DNA of 64,000 nucleotides from Galbula dea (Eukaryota; Chordata; Aves; Piciformes; Galbulidae), in contig VWZX01002527.1 in NCBI GenBank assembly GCA_013399015.1, positions 317,902-381,901 of the forward strand. The letters run 5' to 3'. A model generated the notes under the pieces. That model ran no database searches. It had not been told where the DNA came from and worked only from the letters and a program-made list of their open reading frames with translations. A program made the translations under genes and the position numbers. This document shows, piece by piece, positions 46,101 to 55,430 of the stretch. Every line of letters starts with the position of its first letter. The first letter of the stretch is position 1.

Positions 46101-48962
46101 TTAGTCATTCCAACTATAGAAGGATTTTCCACAGAACTATACCATGTGCAGCATAGGCAAAAAGTGGTCAGATGTAACGCTAGAAATGGAACAAGCTTCC
46201 CCACCTGGCTCTTGAAGACAGTTTTGAGCTCATGGAAGGAGCACTGCCTTCAGAAATGGGATGCCGATGCAGCTGTTCTAACAAAGGATAACTTAGGGGC
46301 TGCTATCACCTGCAGATAGTCCCTCTAAGCATGCTACACTGTCTCACTGCTATGTGGTTGGCATTTCATTTCTCCACCTGGCCAAAGCATTAGCAAGGGT
46401 AACAATGGAATGGTGGCTTGGATGTCAAGAAGCTGTGCAGTGATCTCAAAATCCATCAGCATTTGCAAAATGTACTTCAGTGCTCGTTTGCTTGTGATAT
46501 TAATGTGCTTTCAGAAGTGCAGCAGTAGACCTTTGAGGAGAAACAGGCATGAGGACTTTTCTGATTTATGTATTACTAATAGATCTTTTTCAAAAGTTCT
46601 TATTGCAGAAAGGTATACCTACCCCCATCACATTTTAAACAGATCCACACTAGATGTAACCTGGAGTAATGCTATTACTGGTTATATATACTCTCCAAGA
46701 AATGCAACTTCAGTTTTGAATTCAGAGGTAATTTTCAAGAATAGTAGCTATGATGTGCCAGACACTTGTAAGCATGGCAGAAGTATCAGGAACAATCCAA
46801 AACCAATAGACATACAACCTAAAAGCTCATGCAACTACATACTTCAGAAAGTATTTGCTAGAAGGTATGTGGTCACTGTTAGGAAGCAGCAGAGAAAAAC
46901 ACCTCTGTAGGTCAATTGATGGAAGAAGTTAGAACTATCAGTGTGATGCAAAGGCAACATCAGAAGGAATCAGTAGAGCTGGGGAAGTACAAATATTAAT
47001 GTGAAGGGCAATGGCAAGACCTTCTTTGGATCTTGTACACAATCCTGGCTATAAATTTCAAAAAAAAAAAAAAGTCCCAGTCGGAAAAGACAGTGTAAAA
47101 GGCTGCTAGGGTGATGTGCTTGGATTACAGGGAAAAGGGTATTATGACAGGAGATAAATAATAAAATAATAAGATAATGTAATAAAAACCTCTCATAAAA
47201 CCAACTAACAAAAACCCCCACAACCCAAAACAAACAAACAAACAAATAAAAAAACCCAGCTCACAAAACCCCACATCCTCACTTGTTTTATACAAGAATA
47301 CAAAGGTTGACCACAGGGTATAACTGTTCCTTCAGGAGCACAGATCAGTTGTAGGACATTAATTACTGGCAAAAAAAATTTCAGTTAAAAGCAGTGACGA
47401 AAAGAGCTAAAGTGATAGCATCAACTTTATCCCAAGCATTTAGAGAAAGGCTCCTATCCAAAAAAGAATCAAATCAGGAATAAGCTGTCAACTGGAAGAG
47501 CAGTAGCAGCACCAAAATAATCCTAGCCAGTTACGTGAGGGAGCATGATACCTTCATAAATGAGATTATATATTGTCACAGCAGGGGACTGGCCCTGATG
47601 ACCTAAGATGTTCTTTCAAGTCTTAAGTGCAACTGATTAATTCATTAGCTTATGGTGCAGCCATTTCCCAGTCGTTCACAGAGGGGTGCGCAGATGTCGA
47701 CAGATTGGGGATAAACTGGAACAACTCTCATTTATCTTATGGCACTCTTCTAATTAAGTCTCCTAAGATAGAAGCCATGCATTTTTCTACTAGAATCTCT
47801 GTTTTTATTCTAAACAGCTTTTTCTTCCCTAGTCTCTAGAGGTAAAAAAAGAAAGTCTCAGGTAAACATATTAAAATACTTATCGTTTTACATTCTAACT
47901 TCCATAGACTTTTCTCAAGCATAACCTGAGGGCTAGTAAGCTACTTGAATATTAGGTAAATATAGAAAAAGAAAAAATATCTGTTTAGATTAATAGCTTA
48001 AAATAGAAATATTTTTGTATATGCTGTTTGGAAGAACGGATTTACTGAAAGTTATGTTTTCTTAGATATTCCTGTGAGGTTTTACGGCTAGAAATTTTGA
48101 TTACCTAGCAAATTTGCATTGTTTGCAATTTTGTGAAGTTTCCTTGTATCCTTCAGTAAGTCCACCACAAATAGACAATATTTAAACAAAGAAAACAAAA
48201 CTGCAGGGGAATTAAAGTGAGTTTTCATACCAGCTACCATATTTCAAATCCTTATTATAAACTTACAATAGCTGTCTTGCAGCAGAACCAGTATAAACAC
48301 ACAGTATTGTGACTGTTAACAGAGGATAATGTTCTAGAAATTAGGTCTTTTACAGATCTTGTTTGAAGAAGTTTGTTTCTAAATGCATCAAACATTTAAT
48401 GCAACATCAGTACAAATATATATATTTTTTTTAAGTTTTAAATCAGAGAATCATATTTTCTGTCTCTCCAGGAGGTAACTGTAGGTAGATGACCATCAGC
48501 AGTCAAAATTCTGGAAATCACAGAACATTAATTCAGTGACATAAGAAGACACAGAAGTATCATGTACTTCTGATAAGGTATTTTTTTATCTTCCCACATA
48601 TTAATTATAGTGAACATTAGTTAAAAATATACAGGTGTGACTAAGGTTTTTCCTCCAGATTTCTGCATTAATCTCTTTTTAACAAAAGAAAGCTGTACCT
48701 CCTCAATCTTGTAATAGCTGAAGAAAAAGTTGCATTCTCTAACATCCTCTTCCATTAGGGATTAAGCCCAAATGAATCACTTTGAACTTCATATGAAACT
48801 CCACTTAGAACCTTCCTTTCACATCCAAGCCAAGTACATACCTAAAGCCAGCAGGTAGAAACCTATGATAGTCTCTCCTTGCTCTGTTACAGCTGCCTCT
48901 CTGCTCAGAAAACCAATGTTGTTGTTCCTCCAGGGAGCCTGTGAAGAAAACTGAACAGACAT
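12686..48962 (-). CDS. Opn5-group opsin gene, probably OPN5L2 (OPN8) type; six coding exons, 398 aa
   Basis: This is a seven-helix, retinal-binding G-protein-coupled receptor of the plasma membrane. The six exons join in phase (introns after residue 40 phase 1, 109 phase 0, 142 phase 1, 177 phase 1, 252 phase 0) with GT-AG at every intron. Visible marks are N48 (1.50), LAVSD with D76 (2.50), the C108-C184 disulfide pair, W159 (4.50), P212 (5.50), AWSPY at 264-268, Schiff-base lysine K294 in LFAKS, NPIIY at 300-304, and C321 as a palmitoylation candidate. Helices 6-7 closely resemble neuropsin (OPN5). The Opn5L1 signature Cys at the position after C184 is Glu here, which favours Opn5L2 over Opn5L1. 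Introns are about 15.4, 11.0, 1.2, 6.9 and 0.7 kb, mostly filled with CR1 and LTR DNA. I saw no clear AATAAA 3' of the stop. The opsin call is firm; the subtype is inferred. Confidence 0.92.
13127..13791 (-). other. Opsin intron 5
   Basis: This 665-bp GT-AG intron is the only one free of any repeat I recognise. Open frames inside it read through the exon edges and have no independent support. Confidence 0.85.
13792..14015 (-). CDS. Opsin coding exon 5 (ECL2, TM5, ICL3, residues 178-252)
   Basis: The acceptor is ctttttttctttccag and the donor AGG|gtgagt, phase 0. The exon encodes extracellular loop 2 with D178 (equivalent to bovine Glu181), C184 in TCEIDWG, and an N-glycosylation sequon at N192 (NFS). 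TM5 follows with FLPVSVMVFSYV (P212 = 5.50), then a basic third loop (DRQRRIERDVTR). The residue after C184 is Glu. Opn5L1 is known for a Cys there. Confidence 0.94.
14383..17990 (-). mobile_element. CR1 LINE, near full length, mutated
   Basis: On the minus strand, from 17990 to 14383, the order is: ORF1 esterase block (VVVGDSLLKGTEASICR), endonuclease (SMGNKQEE, AITETWWDSSHDW, then SDHEVVEL), reverse transcriptase (FKKGKKEEPGNY, SSQHGFTKGKSC, AYLDFSQMFDTVSHS), thumb, and a 3' tail with three cacagaat units. The catalytic FADD box is decayed to FAADTN. Several frameshifts and stops break both ORFs, and the 5' end of ORF1 is missing. It sits in opsin intron 4, opposite no exon. Confidence 0.92.
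15356..15910 (-). pseudogene. CR1 ORF2 reverse transcriptase remnant
   Basis: A 184-codon open segment holds RT blocks 0-4. It runs from SLGPDGMHLRVLREL through GDWRKANVSPVFKKGKKE and GFTKGKSCFTNL to the first catalytic aspartate in YLDFSQMFDTVSH. It ends in a frameshift after the DWVV motif. The palm FADD box lies in another frame downstream and is altered. In life, this protein primes reverse transcription at nicked target DNA. Confidence 0.88.
17991..18445 (-). mobile_element. CR1 LINE fragment: endonuclease piece joined to RT C-terminal piece
   Basis: From the 5' side on the minus strand, 18445-18221 encodes an endonuclease segment (ALVLMGDFNYPAICW, MVDEPTRRGVMLDLILTNKEG). It then jumps at about 18220 to the ORF2 C-terminus (LYSTLARPHLECCVQFWAPQ). 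It abuts the 5' end of the larger CR1. The material between the two pieces has been deleted. Confidence 0.8.
20874..20978 (-). CDS. Opsin coding exon 4 (ICL2, TM4, start of ECL2, residues 143-177)
   Basis: The acceptor is ccacgcag, with a weak pyrimidine tract, and the donor is ACAG|gtaaca. The exon encodes the second cytoplasmic loop (GHCISNSS), TM4 with W159 (4.50), and PLLGWGSYT leading into extracellular loop 2. The last base starts the codon for Asp178, which exon 5 completes. A second donor-like site (cag|gtatct) lies 17 bases further into the intron, but it is in the wrong phase. Confidence 0.92.
20979..22166 (-). other. Opsin intron 3
   Basis: This 1.2-kb GT-AG intron is AT-rich. It contains a short echo of the word gtcttttgcaaa around 21280-21315. 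I recognise no repeat family or gene inside it. Confidence 0.8.
22167..22266 (-). CDS. Opsin coding exon 3 (TM3 and TRY motif, residues 110-142)
   Basis: This 100-bp exon has acceptor gttttttcag and donor AGAG|gtaagg. It opens with V-D-G-F, putting Asp111 at position 3.28, the site of the classical rhodopsin counterion Glu113. It closes TM3 with SVTRYIKG, where the usual D/E of the DRY motif is threonine (T132-R133-Y134). The phases match exons 2 and 4 exactly. It is too short to stand out as an ORF and was found by following the expected helix 3. Confidence 0.92.
24135..24540 (+). mobile_element. Old CR1 LINE fragment, 5'-truncated
   Basis: It encodes ERLGEMGLFCLEKRRLRGD and ends in a CR1-like ggttggacttggtgacctt, ggtcctttccaact and tgtttctatgtttct. 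Divergence from the other copies and a different tail suggest an older subfamily. Confidence 0.8.
27707..29425 (+). mobile_element. CR1 LINE, 5'-truncated, plus strand
   Basis: It begins just before the RT domain (KPKTFLEYNLAKDVKDKNKG). It carries EEWKKANITPIFKKGKKE, SQHGFTKGKTCLTNL, DLDFSRAFDTVSL and an intact catalytic box LNKFADDTKLAEVAD, then the 3' tail at 29425. Stops and frameshifts split ORF2. A C/G-run resembling the interior of the solo LTR interrupts it just before the N at 29128, which suggests a faulty join there. Confidence 0.9.
28120..28697 (+). pseudogene. CR1 ORF2 reverse transcriptase remnant
   Basis: Two overlapping open segments (28120-28479 and 28461-28697) cover RT blocks 1-6, broken by one frameshift near 28470. 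Both catalytic regions are legible: the aspartate in DLDFSRAFD and the FADD box in NKFADDTKL. This makes it the best-preserved palm active site in the window. Confidence 0.85.
29426..29682. other. Spacer between two CR1 copies
   Basis: About 260 bp with no recognisable gene or repeat. Confidence 0.5.
29683..30568 (+). mobile_element. CR1 LINE fragment, near-identical inverted copy of part of the 36191 element
   Basis: It starts at the GFTKGKLCL region of RT and runs through YLDLSKAFDTVPHD, the catalytic box in the altered form FADNTKL, and a 72-codon block (MGVLVDEKLNMNHQ...). That block is identical in translation to 36859-36641 on the other strand. After an N at 30509 it jumps to the last ~55 bp of a CR1 tail, omitting about 400 bp present in the partner copy. 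Confidence 0.88.
31505..31543 (+). repeat. Tandem duplication of about 20 bp
   Basis: Two nearly perfect copies of atacaaaggagaacatctc lie in direct succession. Confidence 0.85.
33251..33456 (-). CDS. Opsin coding exon 2 (TM1 end, ICL1, TM2, ECL1, residues 41-109)
   Basis: The acceptor is ttttttccag and the donor CAG|gtaaga, phase 0. The exon encodes the rest of TM1 (WLSWFGNS, N48 = 1.50), a basic first loop (YKQRHLLQP), and TM2 with NLAVSD (D76 = 2.50). It ends in WTCQ, where C108 is the conserved helix-3 cysteine that pairs with C184. Conservation and splice signals leave little doubt. Confidence 0.93.
35600..35640. repeat. (AT)n / (ATAGAT)n microsatellite
   Basis: An alternating AT tract passes into imperfect atagat units. 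Confidence 0.9.
36908..37520 (-). pseudogene. CR1 ORF2 reverse transcriptase core remnant
   Basis: Two overlapping open segments (37520-37068 and 37210-36908) give WYSQHGFTKGKLC, YLDLSKAFDTVPHD, GVPQESVLGAVLFN, and the palm box in the form KFADNTKLCGAVD. The second catalytic Asp of FADD is Asn, which would abolish polymerase activity in this copy. Confidence 0.87.
38291..38998 (-). pseudogene. CR1 ORF2 apurinic-type endonuclease domain, open 235 codons
   Basis: This is an exonuclease-endonuclease-phosphatase fold domain that nicks target DNA for CR1 priming. Visible catalytic motifs are AVTETWWDDSHDW (the metal-binding Glu), VGVCYRPLDQQG, LVLMGDFNHPDICW (the Asp/Asn pair) and LGYSDHEALEF (the SDH His). 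The frame starts at MGNKQDELRA and ends at TGA just after FRDLMAKVP, at the same place as in the 14383 copy, instead of continuing into RT. Confidence 0.9.
39516..40335 (-). pseudogene. CR1 ORF1 remnant (cysteine motif, coiled coil, SGNH esterase block)
   Basis: The N-terminal segment (40335-39958) has a Cys/His cluster (GCEECHRPSLAAGG, YGCVLCEQVEDLL) and a heptad-rich coiled coil (VAQIQDEVMELREEVSRLR). After a frameshift near 40000 comes a second segment with PTVPLQNRYGALQE and the esterase-like block WVIIIGDSLLSGVKGPICR and LHREVCCLPGAR, ending in LLIFQVGSDD. ORF1 proteins of this group bind RNA and carry a GDSL-like hydrolase domain. Confidence 0.85.
41460..42435 (+). mobile_element. Probable solo LTR (976 bp) in opsin intron 1
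   Basis: The candidate runs from TGATATGCTAGG to CCGGCAAAACA, flanked by TTTCT on both sides (41455-41459 and 42436-42440). The flanks are T-rich, so the duplication is weak evidence. The right half has the look of an avian LTR: tgccgggacagttctccgg, cagggctccccagtgactgc, then an AGTAAA-type signal and a terminal gttaaccggc. No internal viral sequence is attached. The limits and the class are tentative. Confidence 0.45.
43473..44741 (-). mobile_element. CR1 LINE, 5'-truncated (RT to 3' end)
   Basis: It encodes, on the minus strand, YLDFSKMFDTVSHSILAAKL and GVPQGLVLGPVLFNLFIND, then the long 222-codon C-terminal open segment 44220-43552 (MHLGKTNPMYEYRLG... LYSILVRPHLEYC... RQ-type end HWHRLPREVVESPSL). 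The tail begins at 43473. It is truncated 5' within RT block 2 and belongs to the same subfamily as the 14383 copy. Confidence 0.9.
47221..47256. repeat. A-rich (AAAC)n-like tract
   Basis: Several caaa units lie within a longer A-rich stretch (about 47160-47270). Confidence 0.7.
47583..47630 (+). repeat. Possible degraded CR1 3' end
   Basis: The run ggggactggccctgatgacc, followed by a decayed ttctttcaagtctta, resembles the final ~45 bp of CR1. It is too short and diverged for certainty. Confidence 0.4.
48842..48962 (-). CDS. Opsin coding exon 1 (start codon, N-terminus and start of TM1, residues 1-40)
   Basis: The exon begins at ATG (48962-48960) in context AAAATGT, with an in-frame TAA 15 bases upstream, so this ATG is the natural start. 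The extracellular N-terminus (MSVQFSS...) leads into TM1 (TIIGFYLLAL) and ends TTA G followed by the donor gtatgt. The split Gly codon is completed by exon 2. A cag at 48939-48941 could mimic an acceptor, but the frame is open through it to the ATG, so no further coding exon is needed. The N-terminus carries no N-glycosylation sequon. Confidence 0.85.
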
Positions 48963-50664
48963 TTTCAGCAGAGTTTATGACCCAGAAGTTGTCCTTTCCT
49001 CAGTATGTCCTGGCAAAATAAAATGGTTCCAGCCTTTCTCTCAGTTTCCGCTCCCTGTATTCAAGGGTGCTCTTCAATGAGACTAATAATCTAAAGAAGG
49101 AAATCTCAAGGGACAGGAGCTTTGCAGCCTGTTCTTCTTCACTAATCCTATCTACTAATGCAGCCTGTGAATCTGTGGCCAGCCCAAGACAGCAGATTTC
49201 CTTATATCCTTATTACTGCTATGTGCAGGAATCTTTGAAGTTATGCATGTATCTGACAAAAATACTTCTTTTTAAAATAGGGTGATACTATATAACCTAC
49301 AGGCTCACAGGCACACAGACAAACATAGTGCAGATTGGTAAGTTGCTAAAATAGTAGTACTTTTGTTTTTTTGTCTTCAATGAAGACCAGTTGAGCTCCA
49401 GTTTAAATGATCTCTCTTTTAAAAGATCTCTCCAGTTTAAAAGATCTCTCACAGAAGGCCCAGTAAAAGATATCAGGGAGGTGTCACTGCCCAAGAATGT
49501 GGTTTGAATACAGCAGAAGTCAGCTATGGACTTACTTTACCAGCAGGATTGTTGCTAATATAAAACAAAGGGAAGATAATTTCCAGTAGAATTTTCTTTA
49601 AAAAATAAGTGCTTTGAATAATATTTTTAGACTGCTAAGCACTCTCCAATCTAGTATGCTCCAACTATAGTTGGATTTTCCCACACTGTAGAAAAATTAG
49701 ATCTCATCTTGTTAAGGAGACACATTACATGTAATTTAAGTGAGTCAGTCTGGAGTCCTTTTAGTCTTTACTGAAGTGTCACTGGCAGTACTTCAGATAT
49801 GGCTTCTTTTGCCAAAGAGGCTGTAGTCATAATTAAAATACTTGAGTCTGAATTAATTCATCTGGAGCAGCAAAGGTTTCCTAGTGAGCAACACACTCTT
49901 ACTGCACTGAAACCCCTGTGCCCCTCTCGATACCCTGACTGGATTGTCTCTTCACATTCTAGACAGCAAATCAGCCCTAGTGGTGACACCTGGCCAAAGG
50001 GAGCAAAGCACCTCACTGGGAACCTGCACTGGTTTTGTCCCTCCTGAGGTGGATTAATTCCTCCCATCCAGCTTTTCCCATCTTTGTCATGATAACCTCA
50101 CAATGAGAGAGGACTAAAGGCAATATATTGAGAATAAAAGGGGACAGTAATCCTTTAGAGTGAGAAGAAGCGAGAAATAGATGCATTGTGGTGAAAGATG
50201 GAAGCCTCTCACCTTCCTCCTAATAATGAGAACAGTGATCCACATGCTTGTTTCATTGAAGTCCCTTGCAAGGGTGTTAGTCTTGACTTGTCCTCAGCCA
50301 TCTTGCCCTTGTATCAGTCGACCTAAAGACTACAGCAGCTCCTGCAGATTCCATTTAAGCAGCCAATTGATTTTCCCAATCACTAGCTACAGCCCACCTC
50401 CTGTTGACTTTTTGTAGAGACCACTTCCTATGTTTGTCTATGGACACCTGAGATTCAACCCTGAAAAGCCTCCTAAAACATGCTGCTTAGCAGACTGTGA
50501 CACAGTGACCTGAGACTTACCAGCTCAGTGATTAAAAATGGCCCTCACAGAGCTCTCAAGGCCAAAGTCCTTCATTATTGTGCTTCTGCAAGAGTCCCAG
50601 GTTGCCTCCAATATTCCCATGACTACCCCAGCTTTGGGCATCTCTTGACCATGCACCCACATCC
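48963..50664. other. Opsin 5' UTR side and upstream flank
   Basis: The opsin 5' UTR must begin leftward-reading from 48963. I found no TATA box or CpG island close by, so the promoter may lie further upstream behind a non-coding exon. A short tandem repeat of tccagtttaaaagatctctc-like units is at 49397-49450. Confidence 0.5.
49397..49450 (+). repeat. Short imperfect tandem repeat (gatctctc / tttaaaa units)
   Basis: Three imperfect copies of an ~18-20 bp unit built from agtttaaa and gatctctc. Confidence 0.7.
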
Positions 50665-50669
50665 CTCAC

Positions 50670-51198
50670 TGTGGTGGGCTTAAGGGCTCTTCCCAGCCCC
50701 CCACACACAGCAGGTAAAGGAGAGACTGGATTGGAAGTTAAAAAACTAAAAACTGCTTTAATAATAATAACAGATATAAATGAAGCAAATATAAACAGGT
50801 ACAGGACCCAAGATACTGAACCGTCCCGATGCCAGCTCCCAGTGGAATCAGCACAAGCAGTCCAAAGCAGTGAGATAGCGCACGTAGGTTTCAGAACAGG
50901 CAGACAGCACGCAGCTCGGCCGAAAGTCCCAGCAGGAAGAGAGCTTCCTCGTGGTCCCAATCAACAAAAGTCCCCCGGAGAAACCCAGCATTCCCCCGGC
51001 TTCCCCCCCCACCCCCTCCCGGGGGGGGGTTTGCAGTGTCCTCGACTCAAGAATTTCAGGTTTCTTAAAGGGACAGTCCAGGCAAGGTGTGTGTGTGGGG
51101 GGAACTAATAATGGTATTATGTACGTGGTGGTGGAATATCCTTTTAGAAAATACAGTTACTGAACAGAATTAATTCTGTTCTAATCCAAACCATAACA
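50670..51198 (-). mobile_element. Solo LTR of an endogenous retrovirus, copy 2 (inverted)
   Basis: On the minus strand it runs from TGTTATGG to CCACCACA, with a perfect 5-bp target-site duplication (ctcac at 50665-50669 and 51199-51203). Sequence and length (529 bp) match the copy at 5381-5902 almost throughout, including the poly-C/poly-G block near 51000-51030. Two independent insertions are shown by the two different target duplications. It lies about 1.7 kb upstream of the opsin start codon, in the same orientation as the gene, so a promoter or enhancer effect is conceivable. Confidence 0.87.
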
Positions 51199-51203
51199 CT
51201 CAC

Positions 51204-54200
51204 AAAGCAGTCCAATGTGCGTGGCACATTCAGCCTTTTCTCTGCTGTAGTCCTGCTCTCTGAGGCTGCCATTTAATCATCCTGTGGTGTTTATCAAAGC
51301 TCTGGACATCCATGAGCTTTCACAGGGAATGCAAGCACAATTACAACTTTTTAACATTGAGCTACATCAGCCATTTCTAGCTAGTTATCCACCTGTCTGT
51401 AAGTGGATCGCCCTTCAGTTGGAGGGTTGGTATAAAGTTGTGCCTGAAGGCAGTGCTCAGGCACATTCACAAGTGCTCAAGAAGGCCTACAGCAAAGCCC
51501 AGCAATAAGTTAAGTGCACTCTTCAGGACAAACCACTTGGGTTAAAGACTTTCTCAGATGAGAACCTATCACAAAGCCTCTGACCATGGATGCTAATGTG
51601 TTCATTGGAGTGTATTTCATCACCTACCAAGAGAAAGACATGAAAAAGGATGACATTTTACATGGTGAAAAACTGTCTACCTGCTCTGTGCTTCCCCTAA
51701 TCTCTTGTTGAAATGCCTCTAACGGGCCAAGTCCAAGGCCTCTGGGCAAGATTTTCAGTTTTACGAGAGGGAAGAGAACAGCTCCTCAATGAGTTTTCCT
51801 CCTGTAATGAGGTATATCTCACCCTGTGCAAGTCAGGACCTGTGCAGCCTACTGTGCAGCCAGGACCTGTTGTCCTGGATTCTGGTGCTGGTCCCCTTGC
51901 AGGAAGCCATGCTCACGACAAATATAGGGAGTGCAGATCTCCTACACCACAGGCAGTGTTATGAAGTGGGAGAGTGTGTTTGTTAAACACTTTCCTTTAT
52001 GCAGAAGCATTTTTCCGTGGCATTTGGCACACGCCTGTACTTCAAAGATTGAGTCTGGCATCTGTTGACACAAAAATGCCAATGCCTGTGACTTTGATTA
52101 AATATAGACAGGGACAACTAGCAGAGAGTATTTTTTTCATGTAAGTCATTCAAGGATATTGTATGATTACATATGTGTGACCTCTTTAGGCATATGCACT
52201 TTAAATGGTAATAAATTAAAAATTATCATCATTTTCCTTTTGCTACAATAAAATGCAAATCATATTAATTTCCTTGATATCCTGAACTTGAATCTTCACT
52301 ATTCCTACCTACCAATTTCTTTTGGTTTCATATAAATACCACAGCTCCATGGACACTTCAGTTTAACTTTCCATTTCAATGAGAAAATATTCTGCCCATC
52401 CCTGCACCTTGCAGTAATTATGAGATAGGGGGGGGAAAGCAGCTTCTTTTGGTATTGAGGAGGAAAAAAAAAAGTCAGAGTGAACTGTTCTCTATGATCC
52501 AGCACCCCTTCTGATGAGTTTTTTTCCTCTGGTCTTCACACACTACACTGAATGACTAATATCTTGGCCTTCTTTCAGTTTTCTCCTTACTCCCTCTGGT
52601 GGCACCCCTCGATAAAGGACAGAGGTTTTGAAAACTCCTGTGGCTTGTTCCATGCATCCACAGGTCACGGCACTTCTAAATACTCCCTCTGCAGATTGTA
52701 GTCTCCTCGTTTCATGTCCCAGTGCTTCAGTGGTGACCAATTTACTGGCCTTACAGACATTATCCCTGAATATCTCTATATCTTTGTGAAGTGCCTTGAA
52801 AAGGTTAGAGCACTGTAGGCTGCAAGCAGTTCTATAAAAAGGAGAGGAAAACTAAAATGCGGTGGTGATATGGACAAATGACTGTATTTGACATGGTTAT
52901 GACTGTGGGAAGGTTTGTGAAGAAAACTGACTCAGACATGAAAGTCCCCCTTCCCTAAGTACATTGGAGCTACAGGCTTGCTCCACAGAAAGAATACAAG
53001 CAATGCAAATCCACCTTGGGACACTGGTGTCACAGCTCCTGCTATAAGCTCCCTCTGCTTGCACAAACCTCTCACATGTGCATTTCTGCCCCCTGTGACT
53101 TGCCTGCTAGGTATAGCAGAGCATGTGACCCGTGTCCTGTCACCAGGGGAAACAGAGGCTGCAGCCATACCAGAGACATAAAGGCTTTCTCAGCAGAAAG
53201 CAGATGTTCTTACCCACCCCCTGCCAAGTTAGGTGGGAAGAAGGCACACACCCGTCATGCAGCCAGCATGCAGGTCTGTGAGCAGGAGGAGTGAGCCGTG
53301 TCCGTGGACAGAAAGGACATTTCAGTCCTCCCACCAACTGCTCTCCACAGACCTGAAAGAAATCTAATGAACTCACTGATGCAAGTAAAAGCAGAATTTG
53401 GATTTTAGGGCCATAAGTAAGCCACATTTTCAAGTCTAGCAGGAGCTGAAACTTCTGTGGTATGTATAAAAGAATATAAGAAATTAATACTCGTGGCTGC
53501 ACATGAGGGTGTAATGCAGCTGTTACTGGAAGGTTAATGAAGGAAGAACCCTGCTGAAACCACTAAAATCTCAAGGTATTTCATTAAAGTGAGTGATGAA
53601 ATGACTGGGTTATGACACAATAGGTTGATAAAGCCCATTTAATGGACACTCCAAAATCAACAAATGGTCTCTGAGATGCTAGGCAAAGCCAATTTAGAGG
53701 AGATAAAAGTCAGCAGGTAGCCCCTATTTGGGCTGCTAAAAATGTGCAACAGCCTTTTAATACCTTTTTGCCTCCCTAAGTGCATTCAAAGTGAGACATA
53801 TATGAGCACAGTAAGGCAAGTATCACAGCAGCATTGAGTGGCCTGAGATATTCAGGCTAGTTACATTAGAGTTCTGTTTACTGACTGTTTCCATTATATT
53901 TTAGCAGAGAAATCTTAAGAATTAGAATTTGTCCGTGACAGACAACATATGATGTGTATTTCTAACAAGCACCTGTTTTCTCTGAGGAGTGCTGAGAATT
54001 TGGTAGTTGCCAAAGGAATGATTTTGTCAGAAAGCTAGTGAAAGTTCTCACGGTACTATTTTTGCTTAATACCTCTTCTACATGAATTAAAGAAAGGGGT
54101 AAGAGAGGGAGAGGGCAAAAGGAAAAATATGCAGAAGGGATGGGTTAAAATAAACCATAAGCAAATATAAATTGGCTCTGTGGAATAAAAATACAGTTTT

Positions 54201-55430
54201 GTCTCTGAAAAGAATAAAATTTTGTGAAATTTTGCAGAAATGTGAATGAAGTGGATTTCAGTGTAAATCCATTGGTATATTAGTAGGAACATCTCCCAAT
54301 GGATTTCTAAAAATTAAATTATTTTCATTTCTACTTCACATTTTTTATTAGATTATTCATTATAAAGTGAAAAGAAGTGTCAATATACAACATCACTTTG
54401 TCTTGCAAAGAATAATCCCATAATTATCAGTTATGCCTATGGATTTCATTGAGGTAGTCAGAAAATGCATTTCATATCAGTAACAGATGATTTTTACAAA
54501 TTATATCATGTATTTGTTCACTGCTTCCAAGAAAATGCACTGGTAGAAATGATTTGCACAGTCTTTTCTAATACCCATTGAATTAAAAGAAAAAGCTCCT
54601 ATAGACAGATAAGGTCGGTAATGCTTAAAACATGTCAATGGATGAACGGGAATGACGGTGACTGCATGTCACTTGGAATAGCTTTCCTGTGAGAAAGCAG
54701 ATATGAATCTGCTCTTTCATTACTGCTCTTTCATTGCTGAAGTTCAACTGATAGCGACACAGTGACCTGCAATTTCATAGCAGAAAAAAAAATCTGAAAT
54801 ATTTAAATTAAAGAGTGATCATAATATAAAACATACTCAACCATTTAGGTTTCAAACCATGCCGATCTACCAATAGACTTTTCCTTTGTTAAGACTTTCC
54901 CTTTTTTCTTCTCTTATTCCCTCATATGTGCACTCTTCTCCCTGCACCCTGGGTTGCCACAGGCAAGCCCTCCACTGGTCTCCACTCCTCCTTGTCCAGG
55001 CCTATATTCTCCTACATACAGATGGGGTCATAAATATTTATTTCTACACAGAATAAATACTTGGTATTTCTGGCTGTACAAAAATTGAAAAATCGTGGTT
55101 ATAGCCCACAATTATAAAAAAATCAAACAAAACAAATCAGGAAACAGTCATCTGATAATTAAAAAAAATACTGTCACAGCTAAGCCAGCTAAAACAAAGT
55201 TCCAGGCAGGCTAAGGTAATTTGAGGCAAAGCAGGCCTGACATGCCTCAATATTGCAACATAAGCACATGGCCTGTGGCATGTTACTAGCAATAGCAATA
55301 ACTGTATTTGTGGCATTACATGTTACACAGATCAGGCAGTAGCTGGATAGTGCTGCATTTGCTTCAGTGAAGTCTTGTTCACTCATATAAAAATTATAGA
55401 ACAAAGTAAACATCCTCCTTAACTCCATTT
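51204..55430. other. Upstream intergenic DNA, nothing recognised
   Basis: About 4.2 kb of AT-rich sequence with only short unsupported open frames. No repeat family is recognised. Confidence 0.5.

Larger units (their letters stand above)
33457..48841 (-). other. Opsin intron 1
   Basis: This 15.4-kb intron contains a nearly complete CR1 (36191-40622), an LTR-like element (41460-42435) and a truncated CR1 (43473-44741). The stretches 33457-36190, 40623-41459 and 44742-48841 are AT-rich, with microsatellites and scattered chance ORFs. The longest is 166 codons at 46410-46910, and I could match it to no family. Confidence 0.8.

Noticed and set aside
46410..46910. 166-codon open frame, plus strand, in opsin intron 1
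   Set aside because: No recognisable domain, no splice partners, and about two frames this long are expected by chance in 64 kb on six frames.
50206..51300. Separate upstream first exons for the opsin (for example short ATG frames ending at gtgag sites)
   Set aside because: Several fit in phase by chance, but exon 1 has its own in-frame ATG with an upstream stop, so none is needed.
51284..51508. 74-codon open frame just upstream of the second LTR
   Set aside because: No family match and no splice support.
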